Assembly: GCA_035476635.1 (NCBI GenBank)
Contig: DATILI010000180.1
Span: 4,345 to 68,344, forward strand
Length of the DNA: 64,000 nt
Origin: DATILI01 sp035476635
GTDB taxonomy: Bacteria > Pseudomonadota > Gammaproteobacteria > Burkholderiales > Burkholderiaceae_C
Reading direction: 5' to 3'
Positions 50,680 through 59,093 of the stretch are shown here, piece after piece. Below the pieces are notes generated by a model. That model was not told the origin of the DNA, made no database searches, and saw only the letters and a program-made list of their open reading frames with translations. Each line of letters opens with the position of its first letter. Positions within the stretch are counted from its first letter, which is position 1. A program made the position numbers and the translations under genes.

Positions 50680-51852
50680 ATGAAAATCAAATCCGTCCGC
50701 GCCCGCGTTTTCCAGTGGAAGGGCAAGACCGTTCCGCCCCAGGGCAACTTCTGCTCCAACGCGATGGACCTGCTGTATTCGCCGGCTGAGACCATGAGCA
50801 CCTTCCGCTTCCATTCGTGGACGGTGGTCGAGATCGAAACCGACGACGGCATCGTCGGCCTGGGCAACGTGGCGCTGGCGCCCAGCATCGCCAAGGCCAT
50901 CATCGACCAGTACCTGGCGCCGCTGGTGATCGGCCAGGACCCGTGGGACTACGAATACCTGTGGCAGCGCATGTACCGCGCCACCCACGCCTGGGGCCGC
51001 AAGGGCGTCACCATGGCGGCGATCTCGGCGGTCGACCTCGCCATCTGGGACATCCTGGGCAAGTCCGTGAACAAGCCGGTGTTCAAGCTGCTGGGCGGGC
51101 GCACCAAGGAAAAGATTCCCTGCTACTACTCCAAGCTGTACCGCACCGACATCAAGGAAATGCAGGCCGAAGCCGAGAAGTACCTCAAGCAGGGCTTCAC
51201 CATGTTCAAGTCGCGCTTTGGCTACGGCCCGGCGCACGGTACCAGGGGCGTCGCCGAGAACTTGAAGGCGGTCGAAGCGCTGCGCGAAGTGATCGGCTAC
51301 GACAACGACCTGATGCTGGAGTGCTACATGGGCTGGAACGTGGAATACGCCAGGCGCATGCTGCCCAAGCTGGAGAAGTTCCAGCCGCGCTGGGTCGAGG
51401 AGCCGGTGATCGCCGACGACATCGACGGCTATGCCGAACTCAATGCGCTCACCAGCATTCCGATCTCGGGTGGCGAGCACGAGTTCTCGCTGTACGGCTT
51501 CAAGCAGTTGCTGGAGCGCAAGGCCGTGAGCGTGGTGCAGTACGACACCAACCGCGTCGGCGGCATCACCGCGGCGCACAAGATCAACGCGCTGTGCGAG
51601 GCCTATAGCGTGCCGGTGGTCCCGCATGCCGGCCAGATGCACAACTACCACCTGACCATGAGCACGCTAGCCTCGCCGATGGCCGAATACTTCCCGATGT
51701 TCGACGTCGAGGTTGGCAACGAGCTGTTCTATTACATCTTCGACGGCGAGCCGGTGGCAGAGAACGGCTTCCTGCAGCTGGACGACAACAAGCCAGGCCT
51801 GGGCCTCACGCTGAAGACCGAGTTCCTCAAGGACTTCGACATCGTCGAATAA
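50680..51852 (+). CDS. Enolase-superfamily acid-sugar dehydratase (rhamnonate dehydratase-like)
   Basis: A 390-residue mandelate racemase/muconate lactonizing-type enzyme that abstracts a proton alpha to a carboxylate and eliminates water. The metal ligands are Glu214 (LMLECYMGWN), Glu240 (WVEEPV) and Glu266 (SGGEHEF), and the general base is His316 (PHAGQM). KSRFGYGPAHGTRG at about 177-190 corresponds to the Lys-containing catalytic strand. The order and spacing resemble L-rhamnonate dehydratases. The substrate is probably a sugar acid, but which one is undetermined. It lies 11 nt after the pdxA2-type gene. Confidence 0.9.
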   Translation: MKIKSVRARVFQWKGKTVPPQGNFCSNAMDLLYSPAETMSTFRFHSWTVVEIETDDGIVGLGNVALAPSIAKAIIDQYLAPLVIGQDPWDYEYLWQRMYRATHAWGRKGVTMAAISAVDLAIWDILGKSVNKPVFKLLGGRTKEKIPCYYSKLYRTDIKEMQAEAEKYLKQGFTMFKSRFGYGPAHGTRGVAENLKAVEALREVIGYDNDLMLECYMGWNVEYARRMLPKLEKFQPRWVEEPVIADDIDGYAELNALTSIPISGGEHEFSLYGFKQLLERKAVSVVQYDTNRVGGITAAHKINALCEAYSVPVVPHAGQMHNYHLTMSTLASPMAEYFPMFDVEVGNELFYYIFDGEPVAENGFLQLDDNKPGLGLTLKTEFLKDFDIVE

Positions 51853-51895
51853 GCACGCGCAAAGACCGGTTTGACGCGCAAATTCGGAGACCACC

Positions 51896-52825
51896 ATGAC
51901 CATCCACCGACCCGCCCGCTACCAGGGTGTGTTCCCGGTCGTTCCAACGACCTTCACCGAGAGCGGCGCGCTCGACCTGGAAAGCCAGAAGCGCTGCATC
52001 GACTTCATGATAGCCGCCGGCTCCACCGGCCTGTGCATTCTGGCCAACTTCTCCGAGCAGTTCGTGCTGGCCGACGATGAGCGCGAAATCCTGACCCGCG
52101 CCATCCTCGAGCACGTCAAGGGCCGCGTGCCGGTGATCGTGACCACCACGCACTTCGGCACCCAGGTCTGCACCCGGCGCAGCCGCCGCGCGCAGGACAT
52201 GGGTGCGGCCATGGTGATGGTGATGCCGCCCTACCACGGCGCGACGATCCGCGTCGCCGAAGACGGGATCCACGAGTTCTATGCGCGCCTGTCGGACGCC
52301 ATTCGCATTCCGATCATGGTCCAGGACGCACCGGTCAGCGGCACGCCGCTGCCCGCCGCCTTCCTCGCACGCATGGCCAGGGAGATCGAGAACGTCGCCT
52401 ACTTCAAGATCGAAACACAAGGCGCCGCGTCCAAGCTGCGCGAGCTGATCCGCCTGGGCGGCGATGCGATCGAGGGCCCGTGGGACGGCGAAGAAGCCAT
52501 CACGCTGCTGCCCGACCTGGATGCCGGTGCGACCGGTGCCATGACCGGTGGCGCCTACCCGGACGGCATCCGCAGCATCGTCGACGCCTATGCCGCGGGC
52601 CGCCGAGAAGAAGCCGTGGCCGCCTATGCGCGCTGGTTGCCGCTCCTCAACTACGAGAACCGCCAGGGCGGCATCCTGACCGCCAAGGCATTGATGAAGG
52701 AGGGCGGCGTGATCGCTTGCGAAGCACCGCGCCACCCATTCCCCGCGATGCACGCCGAGGTGCGCAAGGGCCTCATCGAAACCGCACGCCGCCTGGACCC
52801 GATGGTGCTGCGCTGGGGCCAATAG
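51896..52825 (+). CDS. DHDPS/NAL-family aldolase or dehydratase
   Basis: A 309-residue TIM-barrel Schiff-base enzyme. GSTGLCILANFSEQFVLADD aligns with the G(T/S)TGE region, MVMVMPPYHGA carries the catalytic Tyr, and NVAYFKIETQGAASKLREL the Schiff-base Lys (FKIE). Family members act as aldolases on 2-keto-3-deoxy acids or as dehydratases giving 2-oxoglutarate semialdehyde. The preceding dehydratase would supply its substrate, and the aldehyde dehydrogenase at 57619 would act on its product. GGAGA lies before the ATG. Confidence 0.9.
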   Translation: MTIHRPARYQGVFPVVPTTFTESGALDLESQKRCIDFMIAAGSTGLCILANFSEQFVLADDEREILTRAILEHVKGRVPVIVTTTHFGTQVCTRRSRRAQDMGAAMVMVMPPYHGATIRVAEDGIHEFYARLSDAIRIPIMVQDAPVSGTPLPAAFLARMAREIENVAYFKIETQGAASKLRELIRLGGDAIEGPWDGEEAITLLPDLDAGATGAMTGGAYPDGIRSIVDAYAAGRREEAVAAYARWLPLLNYENRQGGILTAKALMKEGGVIACEAPRHPFPAMHAEVRKGLIETARRLDPMVLRWGQ

Positions 52826-52872
52826 CGACAACAACTCGGCGCAACAACCAACTAACTAAACCGGAGACAAAC

Positions 52873-53856
52873 ATGAAACGCCTTTCCTTTCTCAAACTCA
52901 CCCTCACGGCGGCGCTGCTGTCGGCATCGCTGGGCGCGCAGGCCCAGGCCACCAAGGTGCGCTTCGCGCACGCCGGGCCGGAGACCGCCTCGCAGCACCT
53001 GGCCGCACTTGAGTTCGCAAGACTCGTCAAGGAGCGCAGCAAGGGGCAACTGGAAGTGCAGGTCTACCCCAGCAGCCAGCTGGGCAACGACTCCACCGTG
53101 CTGGGCGCGGTGCGCGGCGGCACCATCGACATGATGATGGCCGGCAGCGGCAACTTCTCGGGCCTGGCCTCCAGGTACGAAGTGCTGGACATACCCTTCC
53201 TGTTTCGCGAGCCGGCCCATGCCTATGCGACCGTGGACGGCGAAGTCGGCCAGGGCCTGATGAAGGAGCTGGAGGCGCACGGCCTGAAGCAGCTGGCCTT
53301 CTGGGAGGTGGGCTTTCGCTCCATCACCACCAGGAACCGCGCGGTGCGCACGCCGGAAGACGTCAAGGGCCTGAAGATCCGCACCATGCCCAATCCGGTC
53401 CACATCCAGGCCTGGAAGATGCTCGGCAGCAATCCGCTGCCGATGCCCCTGGGCGAGCTGTACCAGGCGCTCGAATCGGGCGCGGTGGATGCGCAGGAGC
53501 ACCCGGTGGACATCACCTACGCGGCCAAGTTCTATGAGGTGCAGAAGCACCTGACCCTGACCCGCCATGCCTTCACCGCCATGCCGGTGGTGTTCAGCAA
53601 GCAGAAGTTCGACGCGCTCAAGCCCGAGCTGCAGAAGGCGCTGCTGGACAGCGCCAGCGATGCCAAGCTGTTCCAGCGCAGCAGCAACCAGAAGAACGAG
53701 GCCGGCATCATCGCCGACCTGCGCAAGCGCGGCATGTCGGTGATCGAGAGCTACGACCCGGCGCCGTTCAAGGCCATCGTCGGCGATGCCGTGCGCAAGG
53801 CCTATGTCAGCAAGAACGGCCCGGACCTCCTGGCCGCGGTCGACGCCGTCAAATAA
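52873..53856 (+). CDS. TRAP transporter substrate-binding protein (DctP family)
   Basis: A 327-residue periplasmic binding protein. The signal peptide is MKRLSFLKLTLTAALLSASL with cleavage near AQA. KVRFAHAGPETASQHLAALE and the carboxylate-binding Arg region GLKIRTMPNPVHIQAWKMLG are DctP hallmarks. AYATVDGEVGQGLMKEL and AVDAQEHPVDITYA also fit. It delivers an acidic substrate to the membrane subunits encoded next. Start ATG 52873 follows CCGGAGA. Confidence 0.94.
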   Translation: MKRLSFLKLTLTAALLSASLGAQAQATKVRFAHAGPETASQHLAALEFARLVKERSKGQLEVQVYPSSQLGNDSTVLGAVRGGTIDMMMAGSGNFSGLASRYEVLDIPFLFREPAHAYATVDGEVGQGLMKELEAHGLKQLAFWEVGFRSITTRNRAVRTPEDVKGLKIRTMPNPVHIQAWKMLGSNPLPMPLGELYQALESGAVDAQEHPVDITYAAKFYEVQKHLTLTRHAFTAMPVVFSKQKFDALKPELQKALLDSASDAKLFQRSSNQKNEAGIIADLRKRGMSVIESYDPAPFKAIVGDAVRKAYVSKNGPDLLAAVDAVK

Positions 53857-53893
53857 AAGAAAACAAGAACAGCCTCGGCTGTAGGAGACATCC

Positions 53894-54397
53894 ATGAAAT
53901 CCAACCTGCTCACGCGCGCCGTGGAGTGGCTGCTCATTGCCTTGCTCGGCGCCATGGTGGTGCTGGTGTTCGGCAACGTCGTGCTGCGCTACGCCTTCAA
54001 CTCGGGCATCGTTTTTTCCGAGGAGGTGTCGCGCTTCGTCTTCATGTGGCTCACCTTGATCGGCGCGCTGGTGGTGATGAAGGACAACGCCCACCTGGGC
54101 ATGTCCAGCGTGGTCGACCGGCTGGGCGAGACCGGCCAGCGCGTGTGCCGCTTCGCCTCCGATGCGCTGACCCTGGCCTGCTGCGTGCTGCTGGCGCACG
54201 GCACCTGGAAGCAGGTGGTGATTGGCCTGGACAACCGTTCGCCGGTGACCGAAGTTCCACTGGGCCTGGTCTACCTGTGCCTGCTGATCAGCAGCGCCGG
54301 CATGGCCTTGCTGTTGGCGCATTCGCTGTGGCGCCAGCTGGCCGGGCGCATGCAGCGCGAAGAGCTGGTACCGCAGGCCGTGAGCGCCGGCGAATGA
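53894..54397 (+). CDS. TRAP transporter small membrane subunit (DctQ)
   Basis: A 167-residue protein with four predicted TM helices (about 13-33, 48-68, 90-110, 135-155), the DctQ topology. VVLVFGNVVLRYAFNSGIVF and SEEVSRFVFMWLTLIGALVV are DctQ signatures. It pairs with the large subunit starting 16 nt later. TAGGAGA precedes the ATG. Confidence 0.92.
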   Translation: MKSNLLTRAVEWLLIALLGAMVVLVFGNVVLRYAFNSGIVFSEEVSRFVFMWLTLIGALVVMKDNAHLGMSSVVDRLGETGQRVCRFASDALTLACCVLLAHGTWKQVVIGLDNRSPVTEVPLGLVYLCLLISSAGMALLLAHSLWRQLAGRMQREELVPQAVSAGE

Positions 54398-54412
54398 GCC
54401 GAGGAAAAGACC

Positions 54413-55690
54413 ATGACCATCTCTGTCTTCCTGTTCTCCCTGCTCGGCGCCATGGCGCTGGGCATGCCCATCGCCTTCGCGCTGCTGGCCTGCGGCGTGG
54501 CGCTGATGATCCACCTCAACACCTTTGACACGCAGATCCTGGCGCAGAACCTGCTCGAAGGCGTCAACAACTACCCGCTGATGGCGGTGCCGTTCTTCAT
54601 GCTGGCCGGCGAGCTGATGAATGCCGGTGGGCTGTCGCGGCGCATCGTCACCGTCGCCGAAGCGCTGGTCGGCCATGTACGCGGCGGCCTGGGCTATGTG
54701 GCCATCATCGCCTGCGTGGTGGTGGCCAGCATTTCCGGCTCGGCGGTGGCGGACACCGCGGCGGTGGCGGCGCTGCTCATCCCCATGATGCGTTCGGCCG
54801 GCTACGACGTGCCGCGCGCAGCGGGGCTGATCGCCGCCGGTGGCATCATCGCCCCGGTGGTGCCGCCATCGATCGCCTTCGTGGTCTTCGGTGTCGCGGC
54901 GCAGGTTTCCATCACCAAGCTGTTCCTGGCCGGTATCTTCCCCGGCCTGATGATGGCGACGGCACTGGCGTTCACCTGGTGGCTGGTTGCCAAAAAAGAG
55001 CCGATCGCCACCGGCCGCAAGTTCGAAGTGGCCAGGCTCGGCCGCGCGATGGTGGATGGCATCTGGGCGCTGGCGCTGCCGGGCGTCATCATCGGCGGCA
55101 TGAAGTTTGGCGTGTTCACGCCGACCGAGGCGGCCGTGGTGGCGGTGGTGTATGCGCTGCTGGTGGGCCGCTTCGTCTACCGCGAGCTCAAGTGGCACCA
55201 GTTGCCCGAAGTGATGCTCACGGCCGCCAAGACCTCCAGCACGGTGATGTTCCTGGTGGCCTGCGCCCTGGTCTCGGCCTGGCTGATCACCATCGCCGAC
55301 ATCCCGGCCCAGGCGACGGCGCTGCTGCAGCCCTTCATGGACAACAAGATCCTGCTGATGTTCGTCATCATGATCCTGGTGATCGTGGTCGGCACGGCGC
55401 TGGACCTGATGCCCACGGTGCTGATCCTCACGCCGATCCTGATGCCCGTTGTCAAGCAGGCCGGCATCGACCCGATCTACTTCGGCGTCATGTTCATCAT
55501 GAACAACGCGATCGGCCTGCTCACGCCGCCGGTTGGCACGGTGCTCAACGTCGTCGCCGGCGTCGCCAAGACCGGGCTGGACAGCGTCATCAAGGGCGTC
55601 TGGCCCTTCCTGCTGGCGCAAACGGTGCTGCTGTTCCTGTTCGTACTGTTTCCTCAACTCGTCATGGTGCCGGCCAGCTGGTTCCGTTGA
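54413..55690 (+). CDS. TRAP transporter large membrane subunit (DctM)
   Basis: A 425-residue, about 12-TM sodium-coupled transport subunit. PFFMLAGELMNAGGLSRRIV and VVVASISGSAVADTAAVAALL, plus GGIIAPVVPPSIAFVVFGVA, are DctM motifs of the Na+ and substrate sites, repeated later in ALDLMPTVLILTPILMPVVK and NNAIGLLTPPVGTVLNVVAG. It completes a DctPQM importer for a carboxylate, likely the sugar acid degraded by the flanking enzymes. Confidence 0.94.
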   Translation: MTISVFLFSLLGAMALGMPIAFALLACGVALMIHLNTFDTQILAQNLLEGVNNYPLMAVPFFMLAGELMNAGGLSRRIVTVAEALVGHVRGGLGYVAIIACVVVASISGSAVADTAAVAALLIPMMRSAGYDVPRAAGLIAAGGIIAPVVPPSIAFVVFGVAAQVSITKLFLAGIFPGLMMATALAFTWWLVAKKEPIATGRKFEVARLGRAMVDGIWALALPGVIIGGMKFGVFTPTEAAVVAVVYALLVGRFVYRELKWHQLPEVMLTAAKTSSTVMFLVACALVSAWLITIADIPAQATALLQPFMDNKILLMFVIMILVIVVGTALDLMPTVLILTPILMPVVKQAGIDPIYFGVMFIMNNAIGLLTPPVGTVLNVVAGVAKTGLDSVIKGVWPFLLAQTVLLFLFVLFPQLVMVPASWFR

Positions 55691-55718
55691 ACTTGAAATC
55701 CACCCCATCACCAACACC

Positions 55719-56666
55719 ATGACCACCCAACGCGAAATCCTCTTGCTGGTGCAGAAATGCGCCCACACCTTCAGCTTCTACGACCTGGCCCAGGGCCGGG
55801 CCGAGAAGCACATCGTGCTGCCGAACTTTCCCCATGAGTTCACCGTGGACCCGCAGCGCTTGCTGGCCTATGTCGGCCACTACGGCATCGAGACCGCCAG
55901 CCACCTGGGCGAGGCCGGCGGGCACTCGGTGTTCGTGATCGACCTGCAGACGCGCGAACACATCCACACGCTGAACCTCTGGCCGTTCTATCGCCCGCAT
56001 GGCCTGCATGTGGACGGGCAGGGGCGCCTGTTCGTCATGTCCGAGGCGCACAACACGCTGCTGCGCTTTTCCGATCCGCTGGCCTGCCAGGTGCCCGACC
56101 TGGCCGTGCCGTCGGGCGGCTACAAGACGCATTTGTTCGCGCTGACGCGTGACGCCGAGACTGCCTATGCGCTGAACCTGCTGTCCAACACGGTCACCAA
56201 GATCAAGCCGAACGACCCGACCTTCGCTCCGGTGGCGGTCATGCCGGGCCCGATGCCCGAGGGCAATGCCTTGTCGTCGGACGAATCGCTGCTGTACGTG
56301 GCCAACCGGGGCGACGACAGCATCGTTGCCATCGACACCGAGAGCATGAAAGTGGTGGCCTCGGGCAAGACCCGGCGCGACCCGAACCGCGTCTACCGCA
56401 GCACCGACCGCGAGGGCCGCGATGTGCTGCTGGCGACCAACTCCGGCGAGCACAGCCTCTCGGTGTTCGGCACCGATCTGCAGGAGCGGCGCTGCGTGGC
56501 GCTGCCGGCCAATCCGCTGGCGCTGTCGTTCCACCCCACGCAGCGCGCGGCCTACATCTCGTTCCAGGACCAGAAGGTGCGGCGCCTGAACCTGGACAGC
56601 TTCGAATTCGAGCAGGAGTTCGCCACCCTGCGCGAGCCCGATTCCTCCTACGCCTGGATAGTTTGA
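55719..56666 (+). CDS. Beta-propeller protein (YncE/lactonase-like)
   Basis: A 315-residue protein without signal peptide, composed of repeated beta-sheet blades of about 40-45 residues (HGLHVDGQGRLFVMSEAHNT, GNALSSDESLLYVANRGDDS, DVLLATNSGEHSLSVFGTDL). It resembles YncE-like and 6-phosphogluconolactonase-like seven-bladed propellers. It could be a lactonase for the pathway, but no catalytic residue can be identified with confidence. ATG 55719 is the first good start after dctM. The amidohydrolase starts 2 nt after its stop. Confidence 0.72.
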   Translation: MTTQREILLLVQKCAHTFSFYDLAQGRAEKHIVLPNFPHEFTVDPQRLLAYVGHYGIETASHLGEAGGHSVFVIDLQTREHIHTLNLWPFYRPHGLHVDGQGRLFVMSEAHNTLLRFSDPLACQVPDLAVPSGGYKTHLFALTRDAETAYALNLLSNTVTKIKPNDPTFAPVAVMPGPMPEGNALSSDESLLYVANRGDDSIVAIDTESMKVVASGKTRRDPNRVYRSTDREGRDVLLATNSGEHSLSVFGTDLQERRCVALPANPLALSFHPTQRAAYISFQDQKVRRLNLDSFEFEQEFATLREPDSSYAWIV

Positions 56667-56668
56667 AC

Positions 56669-57622
56669 ATGGACGCATCCGCGCAGGGGCTGGGCGGCAT
56701 GCCGATTGCCGATGCGCACCACCATCTCTGGGACCTGTCGCGCGGCCGCTATCCCTGGCTGCAGCAGGAGTACGACGCCGACCGCTTCTTCCTCGGAGAC
56801 TACCGGCCGCTGTGCCAGGACTTCTTGCCGGCGGACTACCGCGCGGCCAGCGCCGGCTGCAACGTGGTCGCCACGGTGCACGTGGAGGCCGAGCGCGACC
56901 GCGGCGAACAGCTTGCCGAAACGGCGTGGCTGCACGCGCAGCATGCCCTGCACGGCTTGCCCAACGCCGTCGTGGCCCATGCCTGGCTGGACCGGCCTGA
57001 AACCGGCGAGCGCTTGGCTGCGCATGCGCGCTACCCACTGGTGCGGGGCATCCGCAGCAAGCCGGTGACTTCGGCGTCGCCATCCGAATCCGTGCACGGC
57101 GAGAGCGGCAGCATGCAGGACGAGCGATGGCTGCGCGGCCTGTCGCTTCTGCCCGGCCTGGGCTTGAGCTGGGACCTGCGCGTACCCTATTGGCATCTGG
57201 CCGAGGCGGCCGAGGTGGCGGCGCAGTTTCCCAGGCTGCCGATCGTGCTGAACCACCACGGCTTTGCCTGGGATCGCAGCGAGGAGGGCCTGAAGCGCTG
57301 GCGCGATGCCATGGCCGTGCTCGCGCGCCAGCCCAATGTGCACGTGAAGCTGTCCGAGTTCGGCTTGCGCGGCCGTGCCTGGGACTGGGAAGAGAACGCC
57401 CGCATCGTGCGCGAGACCCTGGCCATATTCGGCTGGCAGCGTTGCATGTTCGCCAGCAACTTCCCCGTGGCGGGCTTGCGCATCGGCTTCAAGGAACTGG
57501 CCACCGGCGTGCTGCGCATGCTGGGCGAACTCGAACTTGCGCAACAGCGCGCCGTGATGTGCGGCAACGCATTGCGTTTCTACCGCATCGAAACCCCTGG
57601 CAATCAGGCCCTCGACACATGA
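56669..57622 (+). CDS. Amidohydrolase-family lactonase-like protein
   Basis: A 317-residue TIM-barrel protein of the amidohydrolase_2 family (related to sugar lactonases and 2-pyrone-4,6-dicarboxylate lactonase). IADAHHHLWDLSRGRYPWL holds the HxH pair, LPIVLNHHGFAWDRS further His residues. The usual GSDWP segment with catalytic Asp reads FASNFPVAGLRIGF, so Asn replaces Asp, as in some subfamilies. It probably opens a sugar lactone to the acid used by the dehydratase. It overlaps the aldehyde dehydrogenase start by four nt. Confidence 0.82.
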   Translation: MDASAQGLGGMPIADAHHHLWDLSRGRYPWLQQEYDADRFFLGDYRPLCQDFLPADYRAASAGCNVVATVHVEAERDRGEQLAETAWLHAQHALHGLPNAVVAHAWLDRPETGERLAAHARYPLVRGIRSKPVTSASPSESVHGESGSMQDERWLRGLSLLPGLGLSWDLRVPYWHLAEAAEVAAQFPRLPIVLNHHGFAWDRSEEGLKRWRDAMAVLARQPNVHVKLSEFGLRGRAWDWEENARIVRETLAIFGWQRCMFASNFPVAGLRIGFKELATGVLRMLGELELAQQRAVMCGNALRFYRIETPGNQALDT

Positions 57623-59052
57623 ACAACTTTCACAACTACATCAACGGCGAATGGGTGGCGGGCGCCACCGAGCTTCCCAACATCAACCCATCCGACACAT
57701 CGGACGTGATCGGCCTCTATGCCCAGGCCGACGAGGCGCAGACCGAAGCGGCCATCGCTGCCGCGCGCGCTGCCTTCCCCGGCTGGGCTGGCGCGACGCC
57801 GCAGCAGCGCTTCGATGTGCTTGACGCCGTGGGCAGCGAGATCCTTGCGCGCAAGGACGAGATCGGCCGCCTGTTGTCGCGCGAGGAGGGCAAGACCCTG
57901 ACCGAGGGCATCGGCGAGACGGTGCGCGCCGCGATGATCTTCAAGTTCTTCGCCGGCGAAGCGCTGCGCGTCGGCGGCGAGGCGCTGCCCTCGGTGCGGC
58001 CCGGTGTGGGCGTGGAAATTTCCCGCGAACCGCTGGGCGTGGTCGGGCTCATCACGCCGTGGAACTTTCCTATCGCCATTCCCGCCTGGAAGATCGCGCC
58101 GGCGCTGGCCTGCGGCAACTGCGTGGTGTTCAAGCCGGCCGAATTGGTGCCGGCCTCGGCCTGGGCGATTGCGGAAATCCTGAGCCGCACCGCCTTGCCC
58201 AAGGGCGTCTTCAACCTGGTCATGGGCCCCGGCGCCAAGGTCGGCAACACATTGGTGAATGCCAGCGATGTCGACGCCGTCAGCTTCACCGGCTCGGTGG
58301 CGACGGGGCGACGCATCATCGCCGCCTGCGCGGCCCGCCAGGCCAAGGTGCAGTGCGAAATGGGTGGCAAGAATCCGCTGGTGGTGCTGGACGATGCCGA
58401 TCTTGGCGTGGCGGTGAACGCCGCCGTGCAGAGCGCCTACTTTTCCACCGGCCAGCGCTGCACGGCTTCCAGCCGGGTGATCGTGACCGAAGGCATCCAC
58501 GACCGTTTCGTGGCGGCCGTGCAGGACAAGATGGGCCGCCTGAAGGTTGACCATGCACTGCAGGCCGGCACCGACATCGGCCCCGTGGTGGACGAGCGCC
58601 AGTTGGCGGGCAATCTGAAGTACGTGGACATCGCGCGGCAGGAAGGCGGCCAGGTGTTCGGCGGGCAGGTGGCGGAGCGCGCAACGAAAGGCTTCTACCA
58701 ACTGCCGGCACTCGTGACCGAAACCGACGCGGCGATGACCATCAACCGCGAGGAAGTGTTCGGCCCGGTGGCCAGCGTGATCCGCGTGCGCAACTACGAA
58801 GAGGCGCTGCAGCTGGCCAACGACACGCCGTTCGGCCTTTCGGCCGGCATTGCCACGACCAGCCTGAAGTACGCCACGCATTTCAAACGCCAGGCCCAGG
58901 CCGGCATGGTGATGGTGAACCTGCCCACGGCGGGCGTGGACTACCACGTGCCTTTTGGCGGCCGCAAGGGCTCCAGCTACGGTCCAAGGGAGCAGGGCCG
59001 CCATGCGCAGGAGTTCTACACCACGCTGAAGACCGCGTACACCCTGGCCTGA
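57619..59052 (+). CDS. Aldehyde dehydrogenase (2-oxoglutarate semialdehyde dehydrogenase-like)
   Basis: A 477-residue NAD(P)-dependent aldehyde dehydrogenase. VGLITPWNFPIAIPAWKIAP, the catalytic Glu in CEMGGKNPLVVL, and the catalytic Cys in STGQRCTASSRVIV are intact. The C-terminal PFGGRKGSSYGPREQGRHA is typical. Position with acid-sugar dehydratase and DHDPS-type genes suggests it oxidises 2-oxoglutarate semialdehyde to 2-oxoglutarate, but other aldehydes are possible. The start ATG overlaps the TGA of the preceding gene. Confidence 0.92.
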   Translation: MNNFHNYINGEWVAGATELPNINPSDTSDVIGLYAQADEAQTEAAIAAARAAFPGWAGATPQQRFDVLDAVGSEILARKDEIGRLLSREEGKTLTEGIGETVRAAMIFKFFAGEALRVGGEALPSVRPGVGVEISREPLGVVGLITPWNFPIAIPAWKIAPALACGNCVVFKPAELVPASAWAIAEILSRTALPKGVFNLVMGPGAKVGNTLVNASDVDAVSFTGSVATGRRIIAACAARQAKVQCEMGGKNPLVVLDDADLGVAVNAAVQSAYFSTGQRCTASSRVIVTEGIHDRFVAAVQDKMGRLKVDHALQAGTDIGPVVDERQLAGNLKYVDIARQEGGQVFGGQVAERATKGFYQLPALVTETDAAMTINREEVFGPVASVIRVRNYEEALQLANDTPFGLSAGIATTSLKYATHFKRQAQAGMVMVNLPTAGVDYHVPFGGRKGSSYGPREQGRHAQEFYTTLKTAYTLA

Positions 59053-59093
59053 TCCAGATGCCAGATTCCAGTAGCAAGCAGCAGGAGACAAGC

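Noticed and set aside
53849..55768. 639-residue His/Gln/Asp-rich open frame on the minus strand
   Set aside because: It is opposite the DctQ and DctM genes. The composition is the usual artefact of antisense reading of hydrophobic GC-rich codons.
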